Under the pieces are notes generated by a model that saw only the letters and a list, made by a program, of their open reading frames with translations, did not search any database and was not told the origin of the DNA. From PFJX01 sp964542455 (GTDB lineage: Bacteria; Pseudomonadota; Gammaproteobacteria; Burkholderiales; Thiobacillaceae): a stretch of DNA of 64,000 nt. Below are positions 7,587 through 16,144 of this stretch, piece by piece. Made by a program: the position numbers and the translations under genes. The DNA lies in NCBI GenBank assembly GCA_964542455.1, contig CAZIUC010000012.1:1-64000 (forward strand), read 5' to 3'. The first letter of the stretch is position 1; the number at the start of each line of letters is the position of its first letter.

Positions 7587-10548
7587 ACTTCGCCCCCTTA
7601 AAATCGATTATGAAATTGGCGCCCGGCAGAATCTTGAACCGATCCTCCGTCGCGTATTGGACCGTGTGCCCCCCAGCCGCCAGGTTGGCTCGGCAAAGAT
7701 AAAGACCGACGCCTCGACCTCCCCGTACTTTGCGGGTGAAGAAAAGCGAGAAGAGGTGTTTCAGATCATCCTGGTCTACGCCGGGGCCGTTGTCGCCGAC
7801 TACTACTTTCCCATCCACCGCATCCAACAGGATGCGGTGTTCATTGCCGTGTTTCTGTCGTATCCAATATGCCGCATTGTTGATGAGGTTGATGAACACC
7901 GGAAAGATGCGCGACGGTTGTTCATAGACGGAAAAGTTTAGGAAACGATCGGTGGCGTCCAAGGAGACGCCGTCGCCTTCCAGCGTGGTACTGAAAAAGC
8001 GCTTGGCGTAGCGGAGGATCTCCGCGCCGCTTAGGTCCGTTTTGAACTTAGGCCCCGAGAGCTTCAATGGCGAGAGGAAGCGCAGACGATCCGCCAAGGC
8101 CTCATGGGCAACTTTGACTGCGTTGAAAGTCGGAGTCTGCTTGGCGACATCCGGCAGTTCTTCCAGTCCCTCGCTGATGGTCAGCTCCAACCCTTCGATC
8201 TCATGGCCGATGATCTCCACGGTGATGCCGAGTTGCGCCAGGGAGTGGAGCCTATCCACCTCTTCCCGCATCTCGTCCGCCGCATCCATGCCGTAGGACG
8301 CGAGGGTTTCGAGGTCGATGTTCTCTTGCAAGCTGCGCAACGCGGCGATGTAGGGCTCGAAGGTCTCAGCGTTCTCGAAGTCGATCTTGTCTCGTTCCGT
8401 CGCCAGTCGCTCAAGCACATCGACCAAGGGAATGCGCTCGTGCTCGACATCGTCAAGTAGTGGTAGCGTCAGAGCATGGTAGCGCTTGCTGCGCTCTTCA
8501 TAGAGGGCTGCGATGCGCTGTTGCTCGGAGTCGAGCAGATCGCGCGCCTCCTTATTCCATTTACGCAAACGTGACTGAAGAAACGCCGCGTGGCTGTTCA
8601 GCTCGGAATGAACGATCACGCGAGGGGCTCGTGGTTTTACCGCCTCCAGGGCGGCGTTCAACGATTGCTCCAAATTATTCAGCAGTTCGCCGACCCGGCG
8701 TTGATTGAAACGGTACTCGCCGAACTCTTCCTCCAGTGTTCCAAGATCCCGCGGTGCCTCTCCTAATGCAAACCCCTTCGAGCGATCCTTCAACTCCATC
8801 AACCGTTCCCGAAGCTCTATGATTTCGGCTTCGCTGGTCAGGCTAGAGTCACGCACCCGCTCGGTGAGCAACTCCAGTTCCCGGAGAAGCTCGGCGAGCT
8901 TTGGTTCGAGCCGCCGTAGATTACTTCTGAATCGCTTTCTCTTTGAGGCTCGCTGTTTCTTGCGTTCTTCCTCCGCCTTCTCCCTGGCACGGGTCTCTTG
9001 GATCTCGGGGAGGTATTTTTTTTGGAGGTCGGAGTTGGTGCCGAAGTAGGTGTAGGCCGTCTTGATGAGGATGTTTTCGACTAGGTCGCGGAATACCTTC
9101 GCCGCCGTGTTGTCGATGATTCCCTCACGACCCGCCTTGTCCTTGAGGTTCGGGTTTCCCTCGCGAGTGATCGCAACCCTCCCAAAGGTCTTTCGGTTCG
9201 ACCAGAAGTAACGACCAGCGTGCAAGCTTCGCCGTTTTTCGATCTCGAAGAAATCGTTGTCCTCCCGACCATATGGCATCACGCGCAGGCCATTCCGGTA
9301 GACCATGACCCCTCCATACTTGTCGGCCTGTTCCTTCAAGTGTCGATGAGCCTCCGGATGATGACTTGAGGAGCGCGCATCTATCTGAAACGTGCCGAGA
9401 CGGATATGGAATGGCCCTACCTTGGAGTTGGCCCGATTTGGAACGTCTCCTTTGGGTTGGATGCGGACCTCTCCCCCCAGCCACAGGCCAAATGCCTTTA
9501 TCCGGCCAGTGAATATCCCTTGTTCGTCTACTCGACCCTCCACGACATGTTCCAACTCTTCGAGATTGTGGTAATCGAACTCCCGCTGATTCGAAATGAT
9601 GGACCGTCGCAGAGTGCCTTCCCATGAGGTAACTGAGTAATCGAACGCCTCTGCACCGCACCCTTCTTCGACCTCATCTGGATCGGCGAAGGGATCGGTG
9701 AAGTTTGACAGGGTCTGAAAGAGCCTTTCCTTCGCCTGACTCGCGGCGTCGGCATCCTCCGGGTGAATCCGCCCCTCCAACTGTGCTTCCAAGTCGAAAA
9801 CGATGTCCGCGATGAGCAGTATGGTGCCGTGCTCCTTCTCTCCCCGCCAAAGCGGCCATTGTTCGAAGTGGCGTGGCTCAAAGGTTGCGTCGTCCACGAC
9901 CCGCTCCATGGCGGATCGTGTCGACGGTTTTTCCTGAGAGGCTTCCAACTCGTCGAAGCTCTTCCAGGCAACAGCGATACGGTCAGCACGCGCGCTATCC
10001 CTGCCGTTGCCGCACAGATTGCCGCGTAGCTCTTCGAACATGGAAGGGAGATGCGCGAAAACCTGCTCCTTGGTGTCGAACTCGACGACGGGAACCTCGA
10101 TGTCCTGAAGGTAAAGGAAAGGATTTTCGAAAAGTCTCCAGTCGATCAGGGCTGCGGTGAACGGTTGGTTGCGTCGTTTGGAGACCACCAGGAGCAGCGG
10201 GCCGAGAAAGGCGGAGGAGAGGCGGCCGATTCCCTTCTGCCCCTGCTTCGGCCGGAGCGGAAGGCCGTTACGATCATCCTTATCAATAACGCCCCCGCTC
10301 GCCTTCGATTCGGTGCCGACCACCAGCCACTTGTCGATGAATTCTTGCCGGTTCATCCCGTGGCCGTCATCAACGATCGCGGCCATCGGTACTGTGCCGT
10401 CGTAGATATGTAGGCCGACGCTAGTGGCGTAGGCGTCGTAGGCGTTCTTCCAGAGTTCGGAAACGGCTGTGGGGCAATCGGCGATCTGCTCGCGCCCCAG
10501 ATGATCGATGGTGCGGGCGCGAGTCCGGAAGGAGACGGCGTCAACCAT
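7579..10548 (-). CDS. Dual-GHKL ATPase: MORC/MutL/Hsp90-like N-terminus plus histidine-kinase-like C-terminus
   Basis: 989 aa, cytoplasmic, no membrane segments. The N-terminal ATPase has the N-box Glu31-Asn35-Asp38 (SELWKNAYDAY), G1 DDGHGM at 60-65 and a glycine-rich lid KQGQKGIGRL near 101-110, as in MutL/MORC/Hsp90-type ATPases that clamp DNA or clients. A long charged coiled coil follows. The C-terminal ~220 residues look like a histidine kinase: an H-box-like IIGHEIEGLE (His782), N-box INLINNAAYWI (Asn890-891), G1 VGDNGPGV near 919 and G2 GGRGVGLYLCR near 943. The start at 10546-10548 has AGGAAAG upstream and overlaps dcm by 8 bp. The next gene encodes a receiver, so phosphotransfer between them is a natural guess. 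MutL/MORC-type ATPases are known from comparative genomics of restriction-modification operons. Confidence 0.88.
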   Translation of the reverse strand: MVDAVSFRTRARTIDHLGREQIADCPTAVSELWKNAYDAYATSVGLHIYDGTVPMAAIVDDGHGMNRQEFIDKWLVVGTESKASGGVIDKDDRNGLPLRPKQGQKGIGRLSSAFLGPLLLVVSKRRNQPFTAALIDWRLFENPFLYLQDIEVPVVEFDTKEQVFAHLPSMFEELRGNLCGNGRDSARADRIAVAWKSFDELEASQEKPSTRSAMERVVDDATFEPRHFEQWPLWRGEKEHGTILLIADIVFDLEAQLEGRIHPEDADAASQAKERLFQTLSNFTDPFADPDEVEEGCGAEAFDYSVTSWEGTLRRSIISNQREFDYHNLEELEHVVEGRVDEQGIFTGRIKAFGLWLGGEVRIQPKGDVPNRANSKVGPFHIRLGTFQIDARSSSHHPEAHRHLKEQADKYGGVMVYRNGLRVMPYGREDNDFFEIEKRRSLHAGRYFWSNRKTFGRVAITREGNPNLKDKAGREGIIDNTAAKVFRDLVENILIKTAYTYFGTNSDLQKKYLPEIQETRAREKAEEERKKQRASKRKRFRSNLRRLEPKLAELLRELELLTERVRDSSLTSEAEIIELRERLMELKDRSKGFALGEAPRDLGTLEEEFGEYRFNQRRVGELLNNLEQSLNAALEAVKPRAPRVIVHSELNSHAAFLQSRLRKWNKEARDLLDSEQQRIAALYEERSKRYHALTLPLLDDVEHERIPLVDVLERLATERDKIDFENAETFEPYIAALRSLQENIDLETLASYGMDAADEMREEVDRLHSLAQLGITVEIIGHEIEGLELTISEGLEELPDVAKQTPTFNAVKVAHEALADRLRFLSPLKLSGPKFKTDLSGAEILRYAKRFFSTTLEGDGVSLDATDRFLNFSVYEQPSRIFPVFINLINNAAYWIRQKHGNEHRILLDAVDGKVVVGDNGPGVDQDDLKHLFSLFFTRKVRGGRGVGLYLCRANLAAGGHTVQYATEDRFKILPGANFIIDFKGAKYE

Positions 10549-11755
10549 CGTTTGAACTTTCCTGGCAAGCAACGGGGTCAACACCAAGCCCGCGGGAAAC
10601 CGCACGCAGCAGCACTTCCCCGAGATCGATCGGTACCGCATTGCCGATCTGTACGCCTGCGGCCATCAAGCCTCCCTTGAAGACGAAATCGTCGGGAAAA
10701 GTCTGAAAGCGCGCGGCTTGGCGGACGGTAATGCCGTGGTGCTCCGTGGGATGCACAAACCGCCCTTTGGAAGGGTTGACGCAAGCTGTGGTCATGGTGG
10801 GACCCGGTTCGCTCGGGTCGATCCTCCCGTAGACGTCGCTGTGTCCGTCATGTTCTTTGTGACACGGCAACACTCGATTCGAGTCCCGACGGCTGCCGCC
10901 GTTGATCGGCGTGGCCCGAAATACATCGATCAACACCGCCGTATGGTTCATGTGGTGATTGTTTTCGTCGCCCGGCAGGTCAGGCTTCGCGAATACCTCG
11001 GCAGCCGTTGCCCATGCCTTGAGGTGGGGATTGGCTTCTCTGGCCTGAACATCCCCATGAGTCGGCTGCGGGGGCCACACTGATTCATCGAAGACGGCAT
11101 CATGGCGAATGCCGAGCACGAAGACGCGTATCCGACGTTGAGGCAGTCCGTAATTTCTAGCATCCAGGCGCAAGGGCCCAACGATTCGATACCCGGCTTC
11201 CTCGCTTTGTCGAAGGAATGCGTCGAGAAAGTCCTTGTGGCGCGGCCATAGCAGGCCGGGAACGTTCTCCATCAAGAAAACCTTCGGCTTCAGGCTCCGA
11301 ACGAACTCGAAATAACGAAGGATGAGTGCGTTGCGCGGGTCACCTACCCCGGAATTCTTGAGTCGATGAACGGAAAACCCCTGGCAGGGCGGGCCACCCA
11401 GAACGAGATCACATGAGGTTCCGTCGGAAAAATGAGCTTCCCGCAAAGCTTCCGGCGACAGTTCTAGGATGTTTCTTGGATAGAGCCGGGGTTGCTTGTC
11501 GGGGTTCGTGCAACGCTCGATCAAGTTGCTGCGGTAGGTGTCGCAAGCGTGCTTATCCAATTCGACAGCGGCGACTACATGGATATTGGCCCTTAGCGCG
11601 GCGAGAGAAAATCCACCCGCGCCAGCGAAGAGATCGACGCAGTTGAGGAAATTAGGGGGAGCGGATTCCGACTCGATACCGCTTTGCGCTGCAACCGAGC
11701 CGTAAGAGGGAGTGTCGCGCGACGAGTCCAAAAGGCCGTATGCGGAGGAATCCAT
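10541..11755 (-). CDS. DNA (cytosine-5-)-methyltransferase, Dcm type
   Basis: 404 aa. Ordered C5-methyltransferase motifs: I (SAM) VDLFAGAGGFS at 40-50, IV GGPPCQGFS with catalytic Cys124, VI MENVPGLL near 162, VIII NYGLPQRRIRVF near 201, then a variable target-recognition region, IX RQAARFQTFPDDF and X QIGNAVP. The target sequence cannot be read from the protein. I prefer the ATG at 11755; a longer frame begins with TTG at 11839 and adds 28 residues without motifs. It heads the dcm-GHKL-receiver-vsr operon. No cognate restriction endonuclease is recognisable except Vsr. Confidence 0.93.
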   Translation of the reverse strand: MDSSAYGLLDSSRDTPSYGSVAAQSGIESESAPPNFLNCVDLFAGAGGFSLAALRANIHVVAAVELDKHACDTYRSNLIERCTNPDKQPRLYPRNILELSPEALREAHFSDGTSCDLVLGGPPCQGFSVHRLKNSGVGDPRNALILRYFEFVRSLKPKVFLMENVPGLLWPRHKDFLDAFLRQSEEAGYRIVGPLRLDARNYGLPQRRIRVFVLGIRHDAVFDESVWPPQPTHGDVQAREANPHLKAWATAAEVFAKPDLPGDENNHHMNHTAVLIDVFRATPINGGSRRDSNRVLPCHKEHDGHSDVYGRIDPSEPGPTMTTACVNPSKGRFVHPTEHHGITVRQAARFQTFPDDFVFKGGLMAAGVQIGNAVPIDLGEVLLRAVSRGLGVDPVACQESSNDG

Positions 11756-11837
11756 CACAGAAACACCAAAAAGCCGGGACGGGTTGCTTGAACGATTAAA
11801 TCTCGCGGCGCGCGCAGAATCATGTCGGGAGAATGCC

Positions 11838-11850
11838 AAGAAAATTTCTT
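11838..11850. promoter_or_regulatory. Perfect 13-base palindrome in the AT-rich dcm leader
   Basis: AAGAAAATTTCTT is a perfect odd palindrome (6+1+6) about 83 bp upstream of the preferred dcm start, next to AAAATTTT. It lies in the AT-richest part of the 381-bp gap between dcm and the ion channel (11756-12136), where nothing else was recognised apart from the start of the right direct repeat. It could be an operator or part of the operon promoter. Confidence 0.3.
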
Positions 11851-12136
11851 AAAATTTTACTCCGAACAGTCGCAATGCCGATGACCTGAAATAGCCTGCC
11901 GATTACAGCCATTCCACACGCTTTATCCGCCACGCCCGGCCAGTTCCATATACGCCGGCCGGGGCGGTTTACCGTTGTGTGTCGGCATCCACTTCCGAAT
12001 GGCTGCATTTCAGCATCGACCGACCATTAGCTGGCCTCTCATGAATTGTGGGTTATTGCAGGTGATGCGCCGCAAACCGCATTGCTCAATGTCACGTTGT
12101 TCGATGTAATTCGTACCTCCCAGCATCCGATACCTC

Positions 12137-12934
12137 TTAATCCAGCGCCTGCCCACAATGCGGGCAGACCTTGGCCGACTGATCCCGCCGCATCTCCTCG
12201 CTGAAGCTGGCCCCGAGAATGCCAGCCGGCAAGGCGAACATGGCGATGCCGAAGATCGCCACGAAAGAGGCGAACAGTTTGCCCAGGCCGGTGACCGGAA
12301 ACACGTCGCCGTAACCCACCGTGGTCAGGGTGACCACCGCCCACCAGGCGGTCGTCGGGATGTCGGGAAACTTGTCCGGCTGCGCGTCGTGTTCCGCGAA
12401 ATACATCAACGAAGCCGACAGGATGATGAGGATCATCATCAACAGTCCGGTGAGGAGCAGTTCCTCCTTCTTGTGGCGCATCACCCGGCCGAACAGGGCC
12501 AACGCTTCCGAATAACGCCCGAACTTGGCGATCCGCAACAGACGCAGCAAACGCAGGACTCGGAGGAAACGCATGTCCACCGCCAGGAAACCGAGGAAAT
12601 ACGGCAGTACCGCGATCAGATCGACCAGGGCCAAGGGTGAGAAGAAATAGCGCAAGCGCCCGAGAATGGGCCGCGCATAAGCCGGCTTGCTGGTGCATGA
12701 CCACAAGCGTGCCAGGTATTCCAGGCTGAACACCATGACCGAGAACGTCTCGAAGGCGTCCAGCCAGACGCCATAGCGCAGCGCCACGCTGTGCACCGTC
12801 CCGAGTATCACCGCCGCCAGGTTTAGGGTGATGAGCACGACCAGGAAGGACCCCACCAGCGCCGCCCGACGATCTCCCGGCTCGGGGGTATCGAGGAGTT
12901 GCCAGAGGCGGGGGCGGCTGACGGCCAGGGTCAT
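12137..12934 (-). CDS. Voltage-gated-type potassium channel (ion transporter family)
   Basis: 265 aa, six-helix channel subunit of the inner membrane. S4 is arginine-rich (MRFLRVLRLLRLLRIAKFGR, 121-140). The pore loop carries the potassium filter TTVGYGD at 204-210. The C-terminus ends in a short CPHCGQALD tail with a CxxC, also found at the end of Vsr 6.9 kb away. It starts 3 bp after the end of pgm on the same strand, so the two may be co-transcribed; nothing suggests a shared function. Confidence 0.9.
   Translation of the reverse strand: MTLAVSRPRLWQLLDTPEPGDRRAALVGSFLVVLITLNLAAVILGTVHSVALRYGVWLDAFETFSVMVFSLEYLARLWSCTSKPAYARPILGRLRYFFSPLALVDLIAVLPYFLGFLAVDMRFLRVLRLLRLLRIAKFGRYSEALALFGRVMRHKKEELLLTGLLMMILIILSASLMYFAEHDAQPDKFPDIPTTAWWAVVTLTTVGYGDVFPVTGLGKLFASFVAIFGIAMFALPAGILGASFSEEMRRDQSAKVCPHCGQALD
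12138..12169. repeat. Right direct repeat of the methylation island
   Basis: 32 bp, one mismatch to 5269-5300. This copy is the authentic 3' end of the ion-channel gene including its stop, making it the likely ancestral site. Confidence 0.93.
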
Positions 12935-12937
12935 GGC

Positions 12938-14578
12938 TCAGCCCAACGCCGCGCTGACGATTTCCCGCGCCTCCTTGACGATGTCTTGCAGGTGCTCGGC
13001 GCTCTTGAAGCTCTCCGCGTAGATCTTGTAGATGTCCTCGGTGCCGGAGGGGCGGGCGGCGAACCAGCCGTTTTCCGTGGCGACCTTGAGACCGCCGATC
13101 GGGGCGTCGTTGCCGGGGGCGCGGGTGAACTTGCCGGTGATCGGCTCACCGGCCAGGGTGGCGGTGGTGACCTTTTCCGGGGTGAGCTGCTTGAACGCGG
13201 CCTTCTGCGCCGGGGTGGCGGCGGCGTCGATGCGCACGTAGTAGGGCGTGCCGTGCTCGGCGGCGAGCTTCTGATAGTAGCGGCCGGGGTCTTCGCCGGT
13301 GACGGCGGTGATCTCGGCGGCGAGCAGGCCGAGGATGATGCCGTCCTTGTCGGTGGTCCAGACGCTGCCGTCGCGACGCAGGAAGGAGGCACCGGCGGAT
13401 TCCTCGCCACCGAAACAGAAGCCGCCATCGAGCAGGCCGGCGGAGAACCATTTGAAGCCGACCGGCACTTCCAGAAATTTGCGACCGAGGCCGTTCACCA
13501 CGCGGTCGATCAGGCCGCTGGAGACCAGGGTCTTGCCGACCGCCGCCGTCGCCGGCCATTGCGGACGGTGCGTGAGCAGGTAATGGATGGCCACCGCGAG
13601 GTAGTGATTCGGGTTCATCAAGCCGATGGAAGGCGTGACGATGCCGTGGCGATCGACATCGGCGTCATTGCCCCAGGCGATGTCGAAACGGTCTTTCAGC
13701 TTCACCAGGCTGGCCATGGCGTAGGGGCTGGAACAATCCATGCGGATCTTGCCGTCGTGGTCCAGGGTCATGAAGGCGAAAGCGGGATCGACGTTCGGGT
13801 TCACCACTTCGATGTTGAGGCCGTATTTCTCCGCGATCGGCTTCCAGTAGGCCACCGCCGCGCCGCCCAGCGGGTCGACGCCGATCTTCAGACCGGCCTT
13901 CTTGATGGCGGCCATGTCGATGGCGTTTTCCAGGTCGGCGATGTAGGGCGTGGCGAAGTCTTCCTGTTTCACCTTCGCCAGCGCCTGCTCGTAGGGCAGC
14001 CGCTTCACATCACGGTTGCCGTCGGCCATCAGGGCATTGGCGCGGTTCTCGACCCAGCCGGTGACGTCGGTATCGGCCGGGCCGCCATTGGGCGGGTTGT
14101 ATTTGATGCCGCCGTCGCGCGGCGGGTTGTGCGAGGGGGTGATGACGATGCCGTCGCCACGCGGCGCGCTGGCTTCGGCGCTGATTTTGGCATTGTGGAC
14201 CAGGATGGCGCGCGAGATCACCGGAGTCGGTGTATAGCCGCCGTCAGCCTGGATGCGAGTATCGACGCCATTGGCGGCCAGTACCTCGATGGCGCTCTGC
14301 TGCGCCGGAGCGGACAGGGCGTGGCTGTCCATGCCCAGGAACAGTGGACCGGTGATGCCGGAGCCGGCGCGGTATTCGCAGACGGCCTGGGTAATGGCAA
14401 GGATGTGGGCCTCGTTGAAGCTCAGATTGAAGGCGCTGCCGCGATGGCCGCTGGTGCCGAACGCGACGCGCTGGGCGGCCACATTGACATCCGGCTGGTT
14501 GCGATAAGCGGCGAGCAGGGCGGCCACGTCTATCAGGGATTCAGCGGGCGCGGGTTGGCCGGCAAGGGGGTGGAGCAT
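12938..14578 (-). CDS. pgm: Phosphoglucomutase (alpha-D-glucose type)
   Basis: 546 aa, full length for the Pgm family. It interconverts glucose 1-phosphate and glucose 6-phosphate, feeding glycogen and UDP-glucose for surface polysaccharides. Visible motifs: substrate loop FGTSGHRGSAF at 40-50, the catalytic phosphoserine loop ITPSHNPPRDGG with Ser149, the metal loop DADVDRHG near 310, and a C-terminal phosphate-binding RPSGTEDIYKIY. Start at the first ATG gives the typical LAGQPAP opening. The long plus-strand frame opposite is its shadow. Confidence 0.95.
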   Translation of the reverse strand: MLHPLAGQPAPAESLIDVAALLAAYRNQPDVNVAAQRVAFGTSGHRGSAFNLSFNEAHILAITQAVCEYRAGSGITGPLFLGMDSHALSAPAQQSAIEVLAANGVDTRIQADGGYTPTPVISRAILVHNAKISAEASAPRGDGIVITPSHNPPRDGGIKYNPPNGGPADTDVTGWVENRANALMADGNRDVKRLPYEQALAKVKQEDFATPYIADLENAIDMAAIKKAGLKIGVDPLGGAAVAYWKPIAEKYGLNIEVVNPNVDPAFAFMTLDHDGKIRMDCSSPYAMASLVKLKDRFDIAWGNDADVDRHGIVTPSIGLMNPNHYLAVAIHYLLTHRPQWPATAAVGKTLVSSGLIDRVVNGLGRKFLEVPVGFKWFSAGLLDGGFCFGGEESAGASFLRRDGSVWTTDKDGIILGLLAAEITAVTGEDPGRYYQKLAAEHGTPYYVRIDAAATPAQKAAFKQLTPEKVTTATLAGEPITGKFTRAPGNDAPIGGLKVATENGWFAARPSGTEDIYKIYAESFKSAEHLQDIVKEAREIVSAALG

Positions 14579-14836
14579 GGCTGGGTCCTTTGAGTCGAGT
14601 TGGAAAACAATCGTGGAATCTTACGTCCAGGCGGTGCGCACTGACACCCGAACCACGCGCCAGGCAATCCGCAGTCACGCACCATTACAGGGCATCCGAG
14701 TGTTAATGGTGCATACCACTCGTGCACGCTTATCATCCACGCTTGATAACACAAGAAATAACCATTTAAATACAATGAGATAGAAAACAAAATAGAACAG
14801 GGCCATAACTTGAGTATATTGGTATGGTTCTTGCAA

Positions 14837-14842
14837 TATAAT
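14837..14842 (+). promoter_or_regulatory. Possible -10 box (TATAAT)
   Basis: A perfect TATAAT lies 36 bp upstream of the small secreted-protein start in a strikingly AT-rich stretch (14740-14870). The best -35 candidates (TTGAGT at 14810 or TTGGTA at 14819) have poor spacing. The rest of the gap 14579-14877 between divergent genes shows no other feature. Confidence 0.4.
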
Positions 14843-14877
14843 GATCGTCTAATTTACCTACTCTTCAGGAGATGATC

Positions 14878-15165
14878 ATGCACACCAAGCTGTTACTTTT
14901 GCTGTTGTCCACCCTGCTGGCATCCCTTGCTGTCGCCTCGGATATGAAACCCGAGCCGACTTGCCACCGGCTGATGACCGAAAAAGAATGCAGCGACCAC
15001 CAATCCAGGCTAGCCACACTACCGCCCGGTGAAGCACTCAACCTTTACCTGGCCGAATACGCCAGCACACAAAAGGAACGGGAAATCGCTTGTAGTTACG
15101 TACACGACTTGACCAGCGAGGGAACAAGGCCGTTGCAACAGCAGGTGTTGCTGCGCTACTACTGA
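14878..15165 (+). CDS. Small secreted protein, unknown function
   Basis: 95 aa. Begins with a clear signal peptide (MHTKLLLLLLSTLLASLAVA), with probable cleavage near residue 20, then a short cysteine-containing domain (TCHRLMTEKECSDHQ, EIACSYV) ending RPLQQQVLLRYY. The start is the second ATG: the AGGAG at 14867-14871 touches the first ATG but is correctly spaced from the second. I do not recognise the family. A small periplasmic protein is the most that can be said. Confidence 0.7.
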   Translation: MHTKLLLLLLSTLLASLAVASDMKPEPTCHRLMTEKECSDHQSRLATLPPGEALNLYLAEYASTQKEREIACSYVHDLTSEGTRPLQQQVLLRYY

Positions 15166-15177
15166 TTCACGTCGGGC

Positions 15178-15399
15178 TCAATCCGCCAGCCGCACGCGGA
15201 TCTGTACGCCCATGCACTCCACTACCTGGCCGGCGCGCACCTTGGCGGTCTTGCGGCTTTCCGGCTGGCCATCCAGGGTCACTTCACCGGCGGCGACCAG
15301 CGCTTTGCCACGGCCGCCACTGTCGGCGACGCCCGCCAGTTTGAGCAGGTTGCAGAGTTCGACAAATTCACCACGTAATTCGAAATCAATGGTTTGCAT
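15178..15399 (-). CDS. S4-domain RNA-binding protein, YbcJ-like
   Basis: 73 aa, entirely an S4-like RNA-binding domain: FVELCNLLKLAGVADSGGRG, ALVAAGEVTLDGQPESRKTAKV and RAGQVVE match the YbcJ family. The start overlaps the end of yaeQ by 14 bp on the same strand, so they are co-transcribed. The role of YbcJ proteins is not settled beyond probable RNA binding. Confidence 0.88.
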   Translation of the reverse strand: MQTIDFELRGEFVELCNLLKLAGVADSGGRGKALVAAGEVTLDGQPESRKTAKVRAGQVVECMGVQIRVRLAD

Positions 15400-15937
15400 T
15401 GTTTTTCAGATAATTAGGTTGGATGCTGACGGTGTCCTGGCCATCGGTAATCCAGATATGGCCATCCTGTAGGGTGCATTGCAATCGCATGGTTCGCCGC
15501 GCCAGGGCGGCCAGCCCCTGACTCTCTTCCGGCGCCAGATTGAGCACGGTGACGTTGTTGAGTTTGAGCAGCTTGCTGCGATTCTGCTCCCACCAGTTCT
15601 CGGCGGTGCGACTGCCGTAGCTGATGATCAACACCTGATCCGCGCGGCCGCAGGCTTTGCGGATCCATTTTTCGTCGGGCAGGCCGACGTCGATCCAGAG
15701 CTCGATGGCACCGGTCAGATCGCGGCGCCAGAGATCCGGTTCATCCTCCACACACATGCCTTTGGCGAAAACGAGTTGTTCATGCGCGTGCAGGACGAAA
15801 GCGAACAAGCGCACCATCATGCGTTCGTCGGTTTCCGAGGGGTGCCGGGCCAGTGTCAGAGCGTGTTCCGCGTAATAGTTGCGGTCCATGTCGGCGATCT
15901 GAACTTCAGCCTTGAAGATGGTTGCTTTGATGGCCAT
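15386..15937 (-). CDS. yaeQ: YaeQ family protein
   Basis: 183 aa, the usual YaeQ length. MAIKATIFKAEVQIADMDRNYY is the characteristic opening, followed by LTLARHPSETDERMMVRLFAF and the DLTGAIELWIDVGLP block with later SYGSR. YaeQ has a PD-(D/E)XK-like fold; its biochemical role is uncertain. The ATG at 15935-15937 is chosen by homology over the longer frame. Co-transcribed with the downstream S4 gene. Confidence 0.9.
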   Translation of the reverse strand: MAIKATIFKAEVQIADMDRNYYAEHALTLARHPSETDERMMVRLFAFVLHAHEQLVFAKGMCVEDEPDLWRRDLTGAIELWIDVGLPDEKWIRKACGRADQVLIISYGSRTAENWWEQNRSKLLKLNNVTVLNLAPEESQGLAALARRTMRLQCTLQDGHIWITDGQDTVSIQPNYLKNNANH

Positions 15938-16144
15938 GAAAGTGCCAGGAGACATTGCGGACCCGCATGGTACAGAAAGCCCGCCGCGCCTACTGGTACA
16001 TGTCTTTTGAAACCATTGGTGAATAGCTACCAATTCATGGAAAACCGATTGACGCGGGCATCGGCGGGGACTTAAGTTGCGTCGGCCGCTAATTCAGCGT
16101 GTTGGTTTCAGCACTGCACATCCCATTACGAGAGGAGACATCTC

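Larger units (their letters stand above)
5269..12169. mobile_element. Putative genomic island carrying a dcm-GHKL-receiver-vsr operon
   Basis: About 6.9 kb bounded by the 32-bp direct repeats. Hand counts of four 60-base stretches inside gave 50-53% GC; two outside gave about 63% and 78%. The right repeat is the natural 3' end of the ion-channel gene; the left copy is fused to vsr. This is the pattern left by integration at a gene 3' end. No integrase or transposase is present, so the mechanism is unknown; homologous or helper-driven insertion is possible. Confidence 0.7.

Noticed and set aside
5269..12169. Prophage or integrative element with integrase
   Set aside because: No integrase, excisionase, transposase or phage gene inside; only the repeat and base composition support mobility.
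12899..14593. 564-codon plus-strand frame
   Set aside because: Mirror of pgm in a high-GC gene; Gly/Ala/Val/Asp-rich with no family features.
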